A stretch of DNA of 33,644 bases, taken from contig JAHDQA010000102.1 in the NCBI GenBank assembly GCA_018434075.1, positions 1 through 33,644 of the forward strand, written 5' to 3'. Position 1 is the stretch's first letter. Every line of letters starts with the position of its first letter. A program made the position numbers and the translations under genes. The DNA is from Tissierellaceae bacterium (GTDB lineage Bacteria > Bacillota > Clostridia > Tissierellales > Tissierellaceae). Positions 8,258 through 16,120 of this stretch are shown here, one piece after another. A model generated the notes under the pieces. That model was given only the letters and a program-made list of their open reading frames with translations, did not search any database and was not told the DNA's origin.

Positions 8258-8310
8258 TAAACTTAAAGATAGAGGTTGGTGATTGATTAAGGGATGGAAG
8301 GAGTATAGAC

Positions 8311-10392
8311 ATGAAGAAGAGACATATTGCTTTAATTCTAATTATGTTTTTATTGATTTTTAACAAGAGTGCATACGCGAGTGAATTTTTTACTGTTGGA
8401 ATAGATGGGAGCAGCTTAAAAGTCAGGCAAGTTTCTGTTCTACTAGATGGGAACAAGTTAGATTCTAAAGTTCCGTCATTTGTATTAGGAGATAGGACTC
8501 TAGTGCCAATAAGATTCGTAGCAGAAGATTTTGGAGCAGTTGTAGGATGGGAAGATAAGACAAAGACGATCACTGTAGTAGACGGTCCGACTGTTGTTAT
8601 TTTAACGGTAGACAGCAATAAAGTTTTAGTAAATGGTGTCGAAAGAATCCTAGACAAGAACTCCATACCTAAATTAGTTACATATAATACCGATGGGAAA
8701 CTTGATGCAAGAACAATGGTGCCCGTTAGATTTATTTCAGAAGTATTAGGATATGAGGTCTTATGGGATTCCAAGAATTACACTGCGCAAATAAACACTT
8801 CAACTGTAGCAAATATAACTAATATAAGGACTGTTTATGATGCAAATGGAAACCATCAAATTGCCATAGATAGTGATCAAAAACTAGATTATGAAGTATC
8901 CTATGATTCCTTAAATAAGAAATACAACATCGAATTTATCAATACAAAACTCAATATTGGAGGAAACAGCCAGACCATATTTGAAAATGAAATAGGAGGA
9001 ACATTTATTCAAAAAATATTATGCCAACAATCGTCAATCCCTCCAGATCCATATAAAGTGAGTTTGACATTGACAATGAAAGATGAGGGTAAGCAAATTT
9101 TAAGCACTTCAGCAGATGGAAAATCATTGATTATTTCATTTGAGTCCAATAAACCAGCTCCAACGATAAATAATATATCAGACATTAGCTTGGGCTTTAT
9201 AGATGGTAAAGAGGCAGTTGTAATTAAAGGAGTAAATGGGAAAGATTACAAAAGCTTTTTATTAGAAAATCCTACAAGATATGTATTGGACATAAAGGAT
9301 TCAACGTTATTAGGAAACTTATATCAAACATTTGACTACAAACTTGGATTTATTAATTCGGTTAGGGTTTCTCAATTTACGCCTGATGCAAGTTATTCTC
9401 CTGATGATAAAATAGTGAGAGTTGTGTTGGATATAAACTCAGGAGTAAATCCAAAGGTAAATATAGTCACTAAAGATGATAAACTTTATTTAGTACCAGA
9501 GAACACATTGTTTAATTATATCGCATATAAAACTGATGCTTCTTCTTTTGATTTGAGCATACCTGCAATTGCATCAAGCGGTGTAATAACCGATTATATA
9601 GATGTAAACAATCAATTGATACTCTCGTTCGAAAATGGATTGGTAGATATACCCACAGGGAAATACAATATCAATGATAACTTTATTAATACTATAGAAA
9701 TTGAGAAAACCCAAAATACAGCTATTATCATAATAAATTTTAACAGAAAGATCAATTACAACGTAGATTCAACTAGTTCTTTCTTTAAGCTCAATGCGAG
9801 ATCAGAAAATACTATTCCTACAAATCCATCAGGAAAGACAATAGTAATTGATGCTGGGCATGGTGGAAAAGACCCTGGTGCTCTATCTATTTTAGGGTTT
9901 AAAGAAAAGGACATAAATTTATCCATAGCACTAAAATTAGAGAATGCGTTAAAGCAAAAGGGATACAATGTCATTATGACAAGAAGCACAGACACTTATA
10001 TAGACTTATATGAAAGGCCAAAGATTGCTAACAACGTAAAAGCTGATCTATTTATAAGCATACACTGCAATTCAACCCTTTTAAATTCAGTAAATGGGCT
10101 AGAATTACTTTATTGTCCTGCAACAGAAAGCAGCTATAAAACAGTAGACCAATATCCTTTTGCAAAATCTATTCATGACTCAATTGTAAGCTCGACAGGT
10201 ATAAATTCAAGAGGTATAAAGAAAAGATCAGACTTGGTAGTGCTGAGATTGACTAATATGCCTGCAGTATTGATAGAAACTGCATTTTTAACTAATCCAG
10301 ATGATGCCCAAAAACTAATTCAAGACTCATTTCAACAAAAAGTTGTACAGGGTATTGTAAATGGGGTTGAACAATATATGAATCAGTATTAA
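8311..10392 (+). CDS. Secreted N-acetylmuramoyl-L-alanine amidase with stalk and AMIN domains
   Basis: This is an exported zinc amidase that cleaves the bond between MurNAc and the stem peptide of peptidoglycan. The 693 residues begin with a signal peptide (about 1-24, ending AYAS). A copper-amine-oxidase-N-like wall-binding region follows (about 41-162, with DRTLVPIRFVAEDFG and TMVPVRFISEVLGYEV). Next come about 330 residues that look like AMIN-type beta domains, and the C-terminal Amidase_3 domain (about 509-690). Predicted zinc ligands are His517 (DAGHGG), Glu532 and His585 (SIHCN), with catalytic Glu656 (IETAF). It starts with ATG after GGAAGGAG. Likely roles are cell separation or wall remodelling, perhaps also in spore formation. 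Confidence 0.92.
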   Translation: MKKRHIALILIMFLLIFNKSAYASEFFTVGIDGSSLKVRQVSVLLDGNKLDSKVPSFVLGDRTLVPIRFVAEDFGAVVGWEDKTKTITVVDGPTVVILTVDSNKVLVNGVERILDKNSIPKLVTYNTDGKLDARTMVPVRFISEVLGYEVLWDSKNYTAQINTSTVANITNIRTVYDANGNHQIAIDSDQKLDYEVSYDSLNKKYNIEFINTKLNIGGNSQTIFENEIGGTFIQKILCQQSSIPPDPYKVSLTLTMKDEGKQILSTSADGKSLIISFESNKPAPTINNISDISLGFIDGKEAVVIKGVNGKDYKSFLLENPTRYVLDIKDSTLLGNLYQTFDYKLGFINSVRVSQFTPDASYSPDDKIVRVVLDINSGVNPKVNIVTKDDKLYLVPENTLFNYIAYKTDASSFDLSIPAIASSGVITDYIDVNNQLILSFENGLVDIPTGKYNINDNFINTIEIEKTQNTAIIIINFNRKINYNVDSTSSFFKLNARSENTIPTNPSGKTIVIDAGHGGKDPGALSILGFKEKDINLSIALKLENALKQKGYNVIMTRSTDTYIDLYERPKIANNVKADLFISIHCNSTLLNSVNGLELLYCPATESSYKTVDQYPFAKSIHDSIVSSTGINSRGIKKRSDLVVLRLTNMPAVLIETAFLTNPDDAQKLIQDSFQQKVVQGIVNGVEQYMNQY

Positions 10393-10395
10393 AAT

Positions 10396-10421
10396 AAGGG
10401 AAGGGATACCTTCCCTTTATT
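10396..10421 (+). terminator. Terminator after the amidase gene
   Basis: A 9-base stem (AAGGGAAGG / CCTTCCCTT) with a GATA loop is followed by TATTAATT. The tail is only partly T-rich. Confidence 0.7.
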
Positions 10422-10442
10422 AATTGAAAGGAGATTTATACA

Positions 10443-10964
10443 TTGGGAGCTTTTTTGGGATATGCACTCATTTTTTTTGCTAGGGTTTTAGATGTTTCTC
10501 TATCTACAGTGAGAACTTTGATGGTTGTTCAGGGTAGAAAAATACAAGCTGCAGCTATTGGATTTTTCGAGGTTGGTGTATATGTAACAGTGCTAGGGAA
10601 AGTAGTAAACAGTCTAGACAACCCTTTAAATTTACTTGCATACTGCCTTGGGTTCGCTGCGGGAAATTATGTAGGTATAACAATAGAAAACAAAATAGCA
10701 TTAGGAAATCTCTCTGCACAGATTATTCCTGGAGAAAATACTAAAGACGAACTTCTAGAAGCATTAAGAGCTAATGGATTTGGAGTGACAGTTCTTGTAG
10801 GAGAAGGATTAAAGGGGAGCAGAGAAATATTTAATGTTGTACTAAACAGAAAAGATTTAAGAAAGCTAAGAGAAATCGTTGAAAATATCGATAAAGATGC
10901 ATTTTTAACAGTAAATAACATAAGCCCTATAAGAGGTGGATACTTTAATGTAACTAAAAAATAA
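10443..10964 (+). CDS. UPF0316 / DUF2179 family membrane protein (YebE-like)
   Basis: The 173-residue protein has an N-terminal part with about three membrane helices (roughly 3-20, 33-53 and 58-78) rich in Gly and aromatic residues, with the family's ARVLDVSLSTVRTLMVVQGR segment. The C-terminal DUF2179 domain (about 95-170, with GFGVTVLVGEG) is also found at the end of YitT-type proteins. It starts with TTG at 10443 after AAAGGAG. Family membership is clear. The biochemical role is not known to me. It is flanked by terminators on both sides, so it is probably monocistronic. Confidence 0.85.
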   Translation: MGAFLGYALIFFARVLDVSLSTVRTLMVVQGRKIQAAAIGFFEVGVYVTVLGKVVNSLDNPLNLLAYCLGFAAGNYVGITIENKIALGNLSAQIIPGENTKDELLEALRANGFGVTVLVGEGLKGSREIFNVVLNRKDLRKLREIVENIDKDAFLTVNNISPIRGGYFNVTKK

Positions 10965-10987
10965 ATCTCCTTATTGGAGGTTTTTTT
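10963..10987 (+). terminator. Rho-independent terminator after the UPF0316 gene
   Basis: An 8-base stem (AAATCTCC / GGAGGTTT, one G:U pair) with a five-base loop runs into seven T. Confidence 0.8.
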
Positions 10988-11023
10988 CATATGATATTAT
11001 TTAAATATTGAGGAGAGATAAAA

Positions 11024-11764
11024 TTGAGAATTGATAATAGAAATTATGATGAAATGAGGAAAATAAAAATCACTAGAGATTATTTAATGCATCCATACGG
11101 ATCTGTTTTAATCGAGGTGGGAAATACAAAAGTTATATGCACTGCAATGATAGAAGAAAAGGTACCAATATTCTTAAAAAACAGCGGTACTGGTTGGATA
11201 ACAAGTGAATATTCTATGATACCTGCTAGCACAGCGGTAAGAAAAGTAAGAGATTCAGTAAAAGGGAAAATTGATGGCAGAAATCAAGAAATACAAAGGC
11301 TCATAGGCAGATCTTTAAGAAATGTAGTGGATTTAAAAAAACTTGGAGAAAGAACAGTTTGGATAGATTGCGATGTTATACAGGCTGATGGCGGCACAAG
11401 GACAGCCTCAATAACAGGAGCATATATTGCCATGGTAGATGCATTGTATAAACAGTTTAAAAACAATGAAGAAAAGTTTCCAATAACAGACTATTTAGCT
11501 GCAGTAAGCGTAGGCATAATAGAGAATGGGCCGGTATTGGATTTGTGCTATGAAGAAGACTTTAAAGCTTTGGTTGACATGAATGTTGTAATGACAGGCA
11601 AGGGCGAATTTGTTGAAATACAAGGAACTGGAGAAAGCAAATCATTCTCAAGGAATGAATTGAATGAGCTTTTAGATTTAGCTACAAAAGGGAACAATGA
11701 AATTATTGAATTAGAAAAGAGCATATTCGGAGATATAAATAAATATATAGGTGAAAAAGAATGA
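11024..11764 (+). CDS. rph: Ribonuclease PH
   Basis: RNase PH is a phosphate-dependent 3' exoribonuclease that trims tRNA precursors and degrades structured RNA. The 246 residues show the family N-terminus ([20 protein letters not shown]), the RNA-binding arginines ([25 protein letters not shown]) and the catalytic/phosphate region ([24 protein letters not shown]). The start is a TTG at 11024 after GAGGAGAG, as RIDNRN follows directly. Its stop overlaps the next start by four bases (ATGA). The order rph-rdgB-phosphodiesterase is the same as rph-ysnA-ysnB in Bacillus subtilis, which supports all three calls. Confidence 0.95.
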   Translation: MRIDNRNYDEMRKIKITRDYLMHPYGSVLIEVGNTKVICTAMIEEKVPIFLKNSGTGWITSEYSMIPASTAVRKVRDSVKGKIDGRNQEIQRLIGRSLRNVVDLKKLGERTVWIDCDVIQADGGTRTASITGAYIAMVDALYKQFKNNEEKFPITDYLAAVSVGIIENGPVLDLCYEEDFKALVDMNVVMTGKGEFVEIQGTGESKSFSRNELNELLDLATKGNNEIIELEKSIFGDINKYIGEKE

Positions 11765-12378
11765 GAAAATTGGTATTAGCAACAGATAATAAAAACAAAG
11801 TCAATGAAATAAAAGATATTTTAAGCGATTTACCAATAGAGATTTTATCAAAAGATGAAATAGGCTTAGAAGATTTAAAGGTAATTGAAGATGGAGAAAC
11901 ACTCATCGATAACAGCTTGAAAAAAGCAAGAGAAATATCAAAGTACACTGATTATCTAGTTGTAGCTGATGATACAGGGCTTTTTGTAGAAAAACTAAAT
12001 GGAGAGCCAGGCGTATATTCTTCAAGGTACGCAGGGGAAGATGGCAACGATAAGAAAAATGTGGAATTGCTTTTAAAAAAATTAAATGGAGAAGAAAGTA
12101 ATGCGTATTTTGAAACTGTTATTTGCTTAATCACAGAGGATAAAAAAGAATTTATTGCTTCAGGCAGATGCTTTGGAAAGGTATTGACAACAGTAAGAGG
12201 AGAAAATGGATTTGGATACGACCCTATTTTCCAGCCAGATGGTTTTGATAAAACATTTGCAGAATTGGGCAGCAAACAGAAAAATGAAATAAGCCACAGA
12301 AGAAAAGCGATTGAAAACTTAAGAGAAATTTTAATCAAATTATTAGGTGATGAAAATGAAAATACTTGTGGCAAGTGA
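11761..12378 (+). CDS. rdgB: XTP/dITP diphosphatase (non-canonical purine NTP pyrophosphatase)
   Basis: This HAM1/RdgB-family enzyme hydrolyses XTP, dITP and ITP to the monophosphates, keeping deaminated purines out of DNA and RNA. The 205 residues contain the substrate-binding start ([16 protein letters not shown]), the catalytic [23 protein letters not shown] stretch (two adjacent aspartates near residue 70), GFGYDPIF and the C-terminal SHRRKA base-recognition motif. It begins with the ATG overlapping the rph stop, so it is translationally coupled. It also overlaps the following phosphodiesterase gene by about 20 bases. Confidence 0.95.
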   Translation: MRKLVLATDNKNKVNEIKDILSDLPIEILSKDEIGLEDLKVIEDGETLIDNSLKKAREISKYTDYLVVADDTGLFVEKLNGEPGVYSSRYAGEDGNDKKNVELLLKKLNGEESNAYFETVICLITEDKKEFIASGRCFGKVLTTVRGENGFGYDPIFQPDGFDKTFAELGSKQKNEISHRRKAIENLREILIKLLGDENENTCGK

Positions 12379-12838
12379 TACCCATAGAAGAATATCACCA
12401 TTGGTAAAAACAGTAGCAAATGAGAATTTTGATGCGTTGTTTTTTTTAGGAGACAATGTAGAAGATGGCGAAGAAATAGCAAAGAGATTAAACATTGCTG
12501 AAAAATACATTGTTCGAGGCAACGGCGATTTTTATGCAAATTATCCAGATAAACTAATTGTGGAGATGCTTGGACATAGAATGATCTTAGTGCACGGCCA
12601 TAAAGAAAACGTAAAATTAGACTTAAGACAACTCATGGCATTGGCTGAGAAAGAAGGCGCTGAGTCAGCATTTTTTGGCCATACACATATTGCATCAATA
12701 GATAGATTAGAAGACATTCTATTTTTAAATCCTGGTAGTCCAACTTTCCCAAGAGGGGGAGATTATAAAAAGACTTTTGCAGTATTGGATGTAACAAATG
12801 AACATATTTGGGCTGATATAAGAAATATTTCAAAATGA
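12356..12838 (+). CDS. YfcE/YsnB-type metallophosphoesterase
   Basis: This small calcineurin-like phosphodiesterase of the MJ0936/YfcE family has 160 residues. The two-metal site is complete: SDTH near residue 8, GDNVEDGE, the GNGD phosphate motif, VHGH and FGHTH. Members hydrolyse phosphodiesters with Mn or similar metals, and the natural substrate is mostly unknown. I chose the ATG at 12356 because AGGTGA (12345-12350) is spaced for it. The ATG at 12350 and GTG at 12347 are alternatives that add two or three residues. Overlap with rdgB indicates one transcription unit. Confidence 0.88.
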   Translation: MKILVASDTHRRISPLVKTVANENFDALFFLGDNVEDGEEIAKRLNIAEKYIVRGNGDFYANYPDKLIVEMLGHRMILVHGHKENVKLDLRQLMALAEKEGAESAFFGHTHIASIDRLEDILFLNPGSPTFPRGGDYKKTFAVLDVTNEHIWADIRNISK

Positions 12839-12880
12839 AGTCATAGGCATAATTTTTAGAAAACTCACAAAAATTATATT

Positions 12881-12909
12881 TTGATTAATTAGAAAATTCG
12901 TGTTATAAT
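12881..12909 (+). promoter_or_regulatory. Sigma-A promoter for the EF-G-like gene
   Basis: TTGATT (12881-12886), a 17-base spacer and a perfect TATAAT (12904-12909) predict transcription from about 12916. That leaves a leader of about 75 bases. Confidence 0.75.
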
Positions 12910-12947
12910 TTAAAAGCATGGAATTATTAGATTTGTGTTTTGATTTA

Positions 12948-12964
12948 AAAAGTAGTTTACTTTT
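12948..12964. promoter_or_regulatory. Palindrome AAAAGTA-N3-TACTTTT in the EF-G-like leader
   Basis: This is a perfect 7-base inverted repeat with a 3-base spacer, flanked by TTTA and AAA, in the untranslated leader. The same arms and spacer length occur at 23082-23098. It could be a hairpin or a repressor site; function is unknown. Confidence 0.3.
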
Positions 12965-12991
12965 AAATAAAATTCTAGTTAGGGGGAATGC

Positions 12992-15064
12992 ATGTTGAAA
13001 TCGTATTCAACAGACAAGATTAGAAATGTATCTTTATTGGGGCACAGTAGCAATGGTAAGACAACATTAACTGAAGCTCTCCTATTTCAAGCAGGAGTTA
13101 CAACTAGACAAGGGAAAGTAACAGAAGGAAACACAATGTCAGATTTTGATAAACAAGAAATAGCAAGAAAAGTATCAATAGCTACTTCTGTAATTCCAGT
13201 TGAGTGGAATAATATAAAAATAAATGTACTTGACACACCAGGATATTTTGATTTTATAGGTGAAATGTATGGTGCCAAGAGGGCGTCTGAGAGCTCTGTA
13301 TTATTAGTAGATGCATCATCTGGGATAGAAGTAGGTACCGAGAAAGCTTGGAAAAACGTAGAAAAATATAAGACACCTAGACTGATTTTTGTAAATAAGA
13401 TGGATAAAGAAAATATCAACTTTGATAAATTAGTTGAAGATTTACAATCCACTTTTGGAGACAAAATTGTCCCTTTTGCATTTCCTATTGGAGAAGCTGA
13501 AAATTTCAAAGGCTTTGTTAGCGTAATGGATGAGAAGGCATATGAATACTCTGGCAAAACCAGAAAAGAAGTGGAACTAACAGACGATCAAATGGAAAGA
13601 GTAGAAGAAATCAAAGAAAAAATCAAAGAAAAAATAGCCGAAACAGATGAAGCTTTAATGGAAAAATACTTTGATGGTGGAGACTTTACACCTCAAGAAA
13701 TAGAAAAAGGGATAAAATTAGCCGTAAGATCAACTGATTTGGTGCCACTCATATTAGGTTCAGCAGAAAAAACAATTGGGGCGGACTTTTTGATGGATTT
13801 AATCATAAAATTCATGCCTTCCCCTGCGGATTTAGAAAGCGTGACAGGAAAATGGAATGACAAAGAGATTGTGAGAAAGATAGATGTGAATGAACCTTTC
13901 TCTGCTATTGTATTTAAGACAATCGCAGACCCATTTGTCGGGAAAATCTCTATTTTTAAAGTACTGTCAGGGAAAATAACAAAAGATACTGAAGTATTCA
14001 ACTCTACAAAGGAGAAGAGCGAGAAGCTAGGAGGACTGTTCTTTTTAAGGGGCAAAAACCAAATCGAAGCTACTGAAATTATTGCGGGTGACATTGGTGC
14101 AACTTCAAAGCTAAACTCTACTCAAACAGGAGATACATTATGTGATAAGAATAATCCTATAGTATACGAAACAATTAGTTATCCTCAGCCTACACTGTTC
14201 ATGGCAATAGACCCTAAAAATAAAGGCGATGAAGAAAAAATTTCAGCTTCATTAGCAAAATTAATGGAAGAAGATCCTACATTTGTCATACAGAGAAATT
14301 CGGAAACCAAGCAATTGCTGATTGGAGGTCAAGGAAATGTCCAATTAGCAGTTATAGTAGATAAGCTAAAACAAAATTTTGGAGTAGATGTCGTATTAAC
14401 TAACCCTAAGATTGCTTATAGAGAAACTATAAAGGGAACCGCATCTGTTCAAGGCAAACATAAGAAACAATCCGGTGGAGCTGGGCAATATGGCGATGTT
14501 CATATGAGGTTTGAGCCATGTGAAGAAGAATTTGTATTCGCTGAAGAAATATTTGGAGGTTCTGTACCAAGAAATTTCTGGCCAGCAGTAGAAAAAGGTA
14601 TAAGAGAATCTTTGGAGCACGGAGTTTTAGCTGGATATCCTGTTGTTAATATAAAAGCTGTACTATATGATGGATCCTATCACGAAGTTGATTCTAACGA
14701 AATGGCATTTAAAATAGCGGCTTCATTGGCATTCAAAAAAGGGATGGAAGCAGCAAAACCTGTTTTATTAGAGCCTATAGTCAGAGTGGAAATAGTAATC
14801 CCTGAAGAATACATGGGCGATGTAATGGGAGACATGAACAAGAGGAGAGGAAGAATTCTAGGGATGGAACAACTCCCAGACGGCAGTCAAAAGATTGTCG
14901 CTGAAGCACCTCATGCTGAGATGTTTGAGTACGCTATTGACTTAAGAGCTATGACTCAAGCTAGGGGAAGTTTTACAATGGAATTTGCAAGATATGAAGA
15001 AGTCCCTGCAATGATAGCAGAAAAAATAATTGAACAAGCAAAAAAAGAAAAAGAGAATCATTAA
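12992..15064 (+). CDS. EF-G-like translational GTPase (FusA2-type paralogue)
   Basis: The 690 residues follow the EF-G domain order: GTPase (about 8-280), domain II, domain III, domain IV (KQSGGAGQYGDV, AGYPVVNIK) and domain V (EPIVRVEIVIPEEYMGDVMGDMNKRRG). P-loop GHSSNGKT (17-24) and NKMD are present. Canonical EF-G has DTPGH, whereas this protein has DTPGY with Tyr85 in the place of the catalytic His. Switch I reads ARKVSIATS instead of the usual RGITI. These traits mark the EF-G-like subclass rather than the housekeeping fusA, which normally lies in the str operon. Ribosome binding is likely, but translocation activity is doubtful. The ATG at 12992 follows AGGGGG. It has its own promoter and terminator. 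Confidence 0.88.
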   Translation: MLKSYSTDKIRNVSLLGHSSNGKTTLTEALLFQAGVTTRQGKVTEGNTMSDFDKQEIARKVSIATSVIPVEWNNIKINVLDTPGYFDFIGEMYGAKRASESSVLLVDASSGIEVGTEKAWKNVEKYKTPRLIFVNKMDKENINFDKLVEDLQSTFGDKIVPFAFPIGEAENFKGFVSVMDEKAYEYSGKTRKEVELTDDQMERVEEIKEKIKEKIAETDEALMEKYFDGGDFTPQEIEKGIKLAVRSTDLVPLILGSAEKTIGADFLMDLIIKFMPSPADLESVTGKWNDKEIVRKIDVNEPFSAIVFKTIADPFVGKISIFKVLSGKITKDTEVFNSTKEKSEKLGGLFFLRGKNQIEATEIIAGDIGATSKLNSTQTGDTLCDKNNPIVYETISYPQPTLFMAIDPKNKGDEEKISASLAKLMEEDPTFVIQRNSETKQLLIGGQGNVQLAVIVDKLKQNFGVDVVLTNPKIAYRETIKGTASVQGKHKKQSGGAGQYGDVHMRFEPCEEEFVFAEEIFGGSVPRNFWPAVEKGIRESLEHGVLAGYPVVNIKAVLYDGSYHEVDSNEMAFKIAASLAFKKGMEAAKPVLLEPIVRVEIVIPEEYMGDVMGDMNKRRGRILGMEQLPDGSQKIVAEAPHAEMFEYAIDLRAMTQARGSFTMEFARYEEVPAMIAEKIIEQAKKEKENH

Positions 15065-15088
15065 AAGGTGGGAATTCCCACCTTTTTT
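15063..15088 (+). terminator. Rho-independent terminator after the EF-G-like gene
   Basis: A 24-base perfect palindrome (arms AAAAGGTGGGAA / TTCCCACCTTTT) folds into a GC-rich hairpin with a T tail. It starts in the stop codon. Confidence 0.9.
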
Positions 15089-15114
15089 CTTTCATTAATA
15101 TAAATAAAAAATAA

Positions 15115-15144
15115 TTGATTTAATTATATAAATTGTGGTATAAT
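15115..15144 (+). promoter_or_regulatory. Sigma-A promoter upstream of the c-di-GMP riboswitch
   Basis: TTGATT (15115-15120), an 18-base spacer and TATAAT (15139-15144) precede the riboswitch. Transcription would begin near 15151. Confidence 0.7.
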
Positions 15145-15176
15145 TACTGTGACAATTACAAAAGAGTTTTTGTTTT

Positions 15177-15272
15177 GTAAACTGTCAAACGATAAAGGCA
15201 AACCTATTGAAAGATAGGGACGCAAAGCTATAGGGCCTTAAAAGGCAGCCAGTTACCGAAAGGAGAGTTTAC
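15177..15272 (+). promoter_or_regulatory. Cyclic-di-GMP-I (GEMM) riboswitch
   Basis: The conserved class I core is clear: AAAGGCAAACC, then a hairpin with a GAAA tetraloop (CCTATT/GATAGG), then GGGACGCAAAGC, a second hairpin (GCCTT AA AAGGC) and the closing GTTACCG (15252-15258). The aptamer core is about 15190-15258. A 7-base helix, GTAAACT (15177-15183) with AGTTTAC (15266-15272), would close the element around the AAAGGAG ribosome site (15259-15265). No separate terminator follows, which points to control of translation rather than transcription. The direction of the switch cannot be read from sequence with confidence. Confidence 0.92.
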
Positions 15273-15273
15273 T

Positions 15274-16053
15274 GTGTATAAAAAGCTCGTTTGTATGTTT
15301 GTGTGCTTATTTATAATTTTTAACTTTTACGGGGTGGTTTCAGCGAGCTCAGATTTCAACCTAACTGTTTTGGAAAATAGAATAAAGGTTGAATCAAATG
15401 AATACGGCAATGGAATGAGATTGATGGTTCAATACGGCAATAACAAGTACTATTATAGTTTAAAGAACCAAACTGAATATTTGCCAATTCAATTCGGCAA
15501 AGGAACTTATGAAGTCAAGCTATTAAGAAATATAGAGGGAAATAGATACAGTGTTCTCAATAAAGTATATTTAAATATTAATGAAGAACCTGAAAATGTT
15601 TATCTTTCATCATCCCAACCTGTAATTTGGGAAGGCAATGAAGAACTTCTTGCTCTAGCAAAAGAAATAGTTGTCGACAAAACTACAGATGAGGAAAAAG
15701 TAAAAGCTGCTTATGATTATATAGTAAAGAACATTAAATACGATAAAGTAAAAATAAAGAATTTGCCAGATGATTATGTTCCTGATTTAAGCACAATAAT
15801 GAGTGAAAAAAAAGGCATATGCTATGATTATTCCGCACTGTTTGCGGCTATCCTTAGATCAGAGGGTATTCCTTGCAAACTTGTAAAAGGCTACAAAAAT
15901 GATCTTAAAAATTACCATGCATGGAATGAAGTTTATCTAGATGGTAAATGGCAAGTCGTCGATACTACATATGACAGTGCATATGTTAGCAAGAGGCTTA
16001 AGGTTTCAATGTTTAAGTCGGATTTAGACTACAATAAAGTTAGAGAGTATTAA
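15274..16053 (+). CDS. Secreted transglutaminase-like cysteine protein
   Basis: The 259-residue exported protein starts with GTG, directly after the riboswitch. It has a signal peptide (about 1-25, hydrophobic FVCLFIIFNFYGVVSA), a region of unknown fold (about 26-120) and a transglutaminase-core domain (about 125-240). The Cys-His-Asp triad is intact: Cys183 (KGICYDYS), His215 (YHAWNEV) and Asp230 (VVDTTYD). Such domains in secreted clostridial proteins act as peptidases or crosslinkers at the cell surface; the exact reaction is unknown. Cyclic-di-GMP control suggests a part in the switch between motility and surface attachment. It is a single-gene transcription unit ended by a terminator. 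Confidence 0.88.
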   Translation: MYKKLVCMFVCLFIIFNFYGVVSASSDFNLTVLENRIKVESNEYGNGMRLMVQYGNNKYYYSLKNQTEYLPIQFGKGTYEVKLLRNIEGNRYSVLNKVYLNINEEPENVYLSSSQPVIWEGNEELLALAKEIVVDKTTDEEKVKAAYDYIVKNIKYDKVKIKNLPDDYVPDLSTIMSEKKGICYDYSALFAAILRSEGIPCKLVKGYKNDLKNYHAWNEVYLDGKWQVVDTTYDSAYVSKRLKVSMFKSDLDYNKVREY

Positions 16054-16076
16054 TTAAGCCGAAAGGCTTAATTTTT
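16053..16076 (+). terminator. Rho-independent terminator after the transglutaminase gene
   Basis: An 8-base stem (ATTAAGCC / GGCTTAAT) with a GAAA loop is followed by a T run. Confidence 0.85.
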
Positions 16077-16085
16077 CAATACAAA

Positions 16086-16102
16086 AGACAAAGAAAGTCA
16101 AA
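16086..16102 (+). promoter_or_regulatory. CtsR operator
   Basis: AGACAAA-GAA-AGTCAAA matches the tandem heptad CtsR box (A/GGTCAAA-NAN-A/GGTCAAA) with one mismatch in the first heptad. It sits just before the ctsR ribosome site, as expected for autoregulation of the clpC operon. I could not find a convincing -35/-10 pair in the short gap. Confidence 0.75.
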
Positions 16103-16120
16103 GTCAGGAGGGAGACTATC

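Noticed and set aside
12849-12877. Inverted repeat ATAATTTTT / AAAAATTAT after the phosphodiesterase gene as a terminator
   Set aside because: The stem is purely A:T and has no clean T run, so it is not convincing. Read-through or termination elsewhere is possible.
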